Positions 61,016 through 63,315 of a DNA stretch of 63,315 nt are shown one piece after another. The number at the start of each line of letters is the position of its first letter. The stretch's first letter is position 1. The position numbers and the translations under genes are program-made. A model generated the notes under the pieces. That model did not search any database and was not told the origin of the DNA. It worked only from the letters and a program-made list of their open reading frames with translations. This stretch comes from JABCPE02 sp963520725 (GTDB taxonomy: Bacteria > Bacteroidota > Bacteroidia > Flavobacteriales > Weeksellaceae), in contig CAUQSG010000003.1 of the NCBI GenBank assembly GCA_963520725.1, positions 1 through 63,315 of the forward strand, read 5' to 3'.

Positions 61016-62593
61016 TTACTCGTGTCTTATTCTTTCTTCTTCCAAATCTATACGATGGATGAATTTTCGGATGATATCCTCATTGATTTTTGGGTATTTA
61101 TTATTAATTTCAAAAAGAATATTTCGCTTTTTACATAGCACATCGATGTAGATTTCTTTGATATGGTCAGGGATTTTCAGCTCCTCTTCTGTTACTAATC
61201 GCTGTTCCCATCGGCTCACTACAGCTCTCAGCTCAAAGCTGTTTTTCATTTCTTCTTTGTAATTGGTCGTTAGATAATCTATCGAACTTTTAGCCAATTT
61301 TCTCAGAATAAATCTCTCGGTTTCGTGCTCAGGGAAATGGTCATTGAATTTAGGGAGTTTTAACTTCTTGATAATGAAAGGTAAAGTAAGCCCCTGAAAT
61401 ACCAAAGTCACGAAAATAGCCACGAAAGTGATGTATAATATAAGGCTCCTATTTGGGAAAGGTGTACCATCCTCTAGTGTTAGTGGAATAGAAAGAGCCG
61501 CTGCCAAGGAAACCACTCCACGCATCCCAGACCATCCGATGATGAAAGGTGCTTTTAGATTTATTTTAGGGTCAGCTACAGTGATGAAATTGCTCATTAC
61601 TTTGGTTACAATGACTGCACCATACGAAGCCAAAAGACGCACAACAATCAGTACTATTGTCACTAAAACCCCATAAATAGAAGCATCATATAAGCTTATT
61701 CCATCTTTTTTTAGTCCTTCCACTATGTCAGGAAGCCCCAAACCAATTAGCAAGAATACCAAACCATTGAGAAGGAAAGTGAAACTATGCCAAACATTAA
61801 TACCTCTAATTCTAGATGAACTACTCAAAATATGAATGTTATGATAAGCCAAATACAGTCCTCCACAGACAACCGCCATTACCCCAGAAGCATGAACCTC
61901 TTCTGCGATTATGTACATGATGTAAGGAGTTAATAGAGAGAGGATTACATCAATATCTTCATTGGTAGGAAGTAATCTGTGAATTTGCATAACGACGAAC
62001 GCAATAAAAAGTCCAATGCCTGTTCCTCCGAAAATCATCCAAGCGAAACTTCCCGCTGCATCCTGCCATATGAACTGCCCAGTAGCTACTGCTGCCATAG
62101 AGAATCTTAGAATTATAAGAGAAGAAGCATCATTGAATAAACTTTCTCCTTCCAAAATAGTAGCGATTCTTTTAGGGACTTTCACGAATTTTAGAATAGC
62201 TCCAGCACTCACCGCATCAGGAGGAGAAACTATCCCTCCAAGAAGAAAGCCCAGCGCCAGTGAAAACCCAGGAATATAATAATTGACAAACAATGCGACA
62301 GAAATCGCTGTCAAAAAAACCACAATAAATGCAAAACTGAAAATAATTCTCCTCCAGCGCCAAATCTCTTTCCATGAGTTAGCTAGCGCCGCTTCGTATA
62401 AAAGCGGAGGTAGGAAAATAATAAAAATCAGATGTGGGTCTATTTTTATATTAGGTGTGTTCGGAAGGAAGCCCACGCCCAGCCCTGCGATGAGCAGAAG
62501 GATAGGGTATGCGACCTTTATTTTATTGCTCAGCATCACAATTCCCATAATGATGACAGACAGCAATATAAAAAATGAAAAATATTCTACCAT
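61016..62593 (-). CDS. Na+/H+ antiporter (CPA1 family)
   Basis: A 525-residue membrane protein with about twelve helices. FLPPLLYEAALANSW, SPPDAVSAGAILK and EGESLFNDASSLI are CPA1/NhaP signatures with the ion-binding Asp. A ~110-residue soluble tail follows. First gene of a minus-strand operon with the glycosyltransferase and acyltransferase. Confidence 0.92.
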   Translation of the reverse strand: MVEYFSFFILLSVIIMGIVMLSNKIKVAYPILLLIAGLGVGFLPNTPNIKIDPHLIFIIFLPPLLYEAALANSWKEIWRWRRIIFSFAFIVVFLTAISVALFVNYYIPGFSLALGFLLGGIVSPPDAVSAGAILKFVKVPKRIATILEGESLFNDASSLIILRFSMAAVATGQFIWQDAAGSFAWMIFGGTGIGLFIAFVVMQIHRLLPTNEDIDVILSLLTPYIMYIIAEEVHASGVMAVVCGGLYLAYHNIHILSSSSRIRGINVWHSFTFLLNGLVFLLIGLGLPDIVEGLKKDGISLYDASIYGVLVTIVLIVVRLLASYGAVIVTKVMSNFITVADPKINLKAPFIIGWSGMRGVVSLAAALSIPLTLEDGTPFPNRSLILYITFVAIFVTLVFQGLTLPFIIKKLKLPKFNDHFPEHETERFILRKLAKSSIDYLTTNYKEEMKNSFELRAVVSRWEQRLVTEEELKIPDHIKEIYIDVLCKKRNILFEINNKYPKINEDIIRKFIHRIDLEEERIRHE

Positions 62594-62698
62594 ATTTAAA
62601 TATTAAGTTTAAGTTTTCGCAATATACTAAATTTTTGTTAAAAAAGTTATAAAAAATTCATAGGTATGTCAAATTTTCATTCATAAAGTAAGGAAAAC

Positions 62699-62712
62699 TG
62701 ACAAAAATGTCA
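62699..62712. promoter_or_regulatory. Inverted repeat upstream of groES
   Basis: TGACA (62699-62703) and TGTCA (62708-62712) flank AAAA, 70 nt before the groES start. A further TGTCA half-site is at 62667-62671. No CIRCE element (TTAGCACTC-N9-GAGTGCTAA) is present. Confidence 0.5.
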
Positions 62713-62781
62713 CAATTTGATTTTGGTATAAATTTAGAGAGTATCATTCAAAAATTAAATCATTTAATAAAAGAAATAATT

Positions 62782-63060
62782 ATGTCAGTAAATTTTAAAC
62801 CATTAGCAGATAGAGTATTGGTAGAACCAGCTCCAGCAGAGACAAAAACAGCATCAGGATTGATCATTCCAGATACAGCAAAAGAAAAACCACAGGAAGG
62901 CGTAGTAGTAGCCGTAGGAAATGGTAAAAAAGACGAGCCGCTTACTGTGAAAGTAGGAGACAAGGTTCTTTACGGAAAATACGCTGGACAAGAATTAAAA
63001 TTAGACGGTAAGGATTATCTTATCATAAGAGAGTCTGATTTGTTAGGAATTTTAGGATAA
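62782..63060 (+). CDS. groES: Co-chaperonin GroES
   Basis: A 92-residue GroES, ATG at 62782 (NFKPLADRVLVEP). The mobile-loop region KTASGLIIPDTAKEKPQEG and GDKVLYGKYAGQEL are diagnostic. An upstream in-frame ATG at 62707 reads through the leader and is rejected. The next gene is not groEL. Confidence 0.98.
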   Translation: MSVNFKPLADRVLVEPAPAETKTASGLIIPDTAKEKPQEGVVVAVGNGKKDEPLTVKVGDKVLYGKYAGQELKLDGKDYLIIRESDLLGILG

Positions 63061-63074
63061 AAAATTAAAATATC

Positions 63075-63315
63075 ATGTTCTATACACTACAGCTAAATGC
63101 TAAATTACAGCCTTTTGATAGGCACGATTTGGAAGATTTAATAGATGAATTTCTATCAGAAGGAAATTTAGGAGCGACATCTGGAGGCGGTACTATGATG
63201 GATAAGAGTGGAGAGGTGGAGTATTGCGATATTGAGCTGGAACTCAATAGTCCTGAAGCCGTGAAGGAGTTACTACACAAACTAGAAGAAATCGGACTCC
63301 CGAAAGGTTCTAAAC
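63075..63315 (+). CDS. Unknown protein, cut by the window end
   Basis: Starts MFYTLQLNAKLQPFDRHDLE; an acidic 80 residues are visible, including GNLGATSGGGTMMDKSG and CDIELEL, with no GroEL similarity. It begins 14 nt after the groES stop, so it is probably co-transcribed. Function not recognised. Confidence 0.6.
   Translation, partial: MFYTLQLNAKLQPFDRHDLEDLIDEFLSEGNLGATSGGGTMMDKSGEVEYCDIELELNSPEAVKELLHKLEEIGLPKGSK

Noticed and set aside
1..63315. CRISPR arrays, insertion sequences and rRNA genes
   Set aside because: No regularly spaced repeats with unique spacers, no transposase ORF with inverted ends, and no rRNA sequence were seen in the window.

Overview
The window is a low-GC chromosomal segment from a member of the Bacteroidota, most likely a flavobacterium of the Weeksellaceae type (Riemerella/Bergeyella/Chryseobacterium-like). 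The evidence is the recurring promoter pattern TTG-N17..20-TAnnTTTG, the scarcity of Shine-Dalgarno sequences, and family-typical genes: a PUR/DUF3276 protein, an OstA-like protein, a Fur protein without CxxC zinc sites, a ~590-residue S1 protein, and the secY-infA-rpmJ-rpsM gene order. Genus is inference; no 16S rRNA gene is present.

Layout. 1-8.8 kb: housekeeping genes (nitrilase-family 3' end, PUR protein, ribE-histidine kinase-ABC exporter operon, pdxA, OstA-like protein, Fur-family regulator, lipoprotein). 9.0-12.9 kb: rpsA behind a leader that can fold as a pseudoknot, and an ABC-F ATPase. 13.07 kb: tRNA-Cys, whose 3' end is the integration site of a 6.6-kb mobile element (13125-19761) bounded by a 16-bp direct repeat. 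The element carries a tyrosine integrase, a class II Fic protein, an unknown protein, an excisionase-like HTH protein, a winged-helix-like protein, a large replication-initiator-like protein and two small proteins, plus terminal 21-bp direct repeats. The displaced tRNA terminator lies just beyond the right end.

19.9-25.5 kb: alpha-carbonic anhydrase, tuf, tRNA-Trp, secE-nusG, rplKAJL. The rplL transcript ends in a terminator and rpoB/rpoC do not follow. 25.5-37.7 kb: DedA protein, prfB, pth, an AAA-type ATPase with a tandem-repeat start region, a short very AT-rich stretch that looks foreign (an unknown ORF plus a 12-codon start of a pyrF-like gene with a strong Shine-Dalgarno), a surface-adhesin-E-like protein, mfd, a large exported protein and a DUF3142-like lipoprotein.

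37.8-51.7 kb: one long ribosomal protein array (S10-spc-alpha type) from rplC to rplQ with secY, infA and rpoA. It starts at rplC with its own promoter, and rpsJ is not upstream. 51.7-63.3 kb: S9 peptidase, thiL-deaminase-xerD-Nudix cluster, a SulP transporter facing a beta-carbonic anhydrase, a small envelope-sugar pair (acyltransferase and glycosyltransferase), a Na+/H+ antiporter, groES, and a partial unknown gene in the place where groEL is usually found.

Most of the window is core metabolism and translation. The unusual parts are the tRNA-Cys element, the foreign AT-rich fragment at 29.3-30.1 kb, several candidate ribosomal-protein leader structures, and the broken-up gene orders around rplL, rplC and groES.
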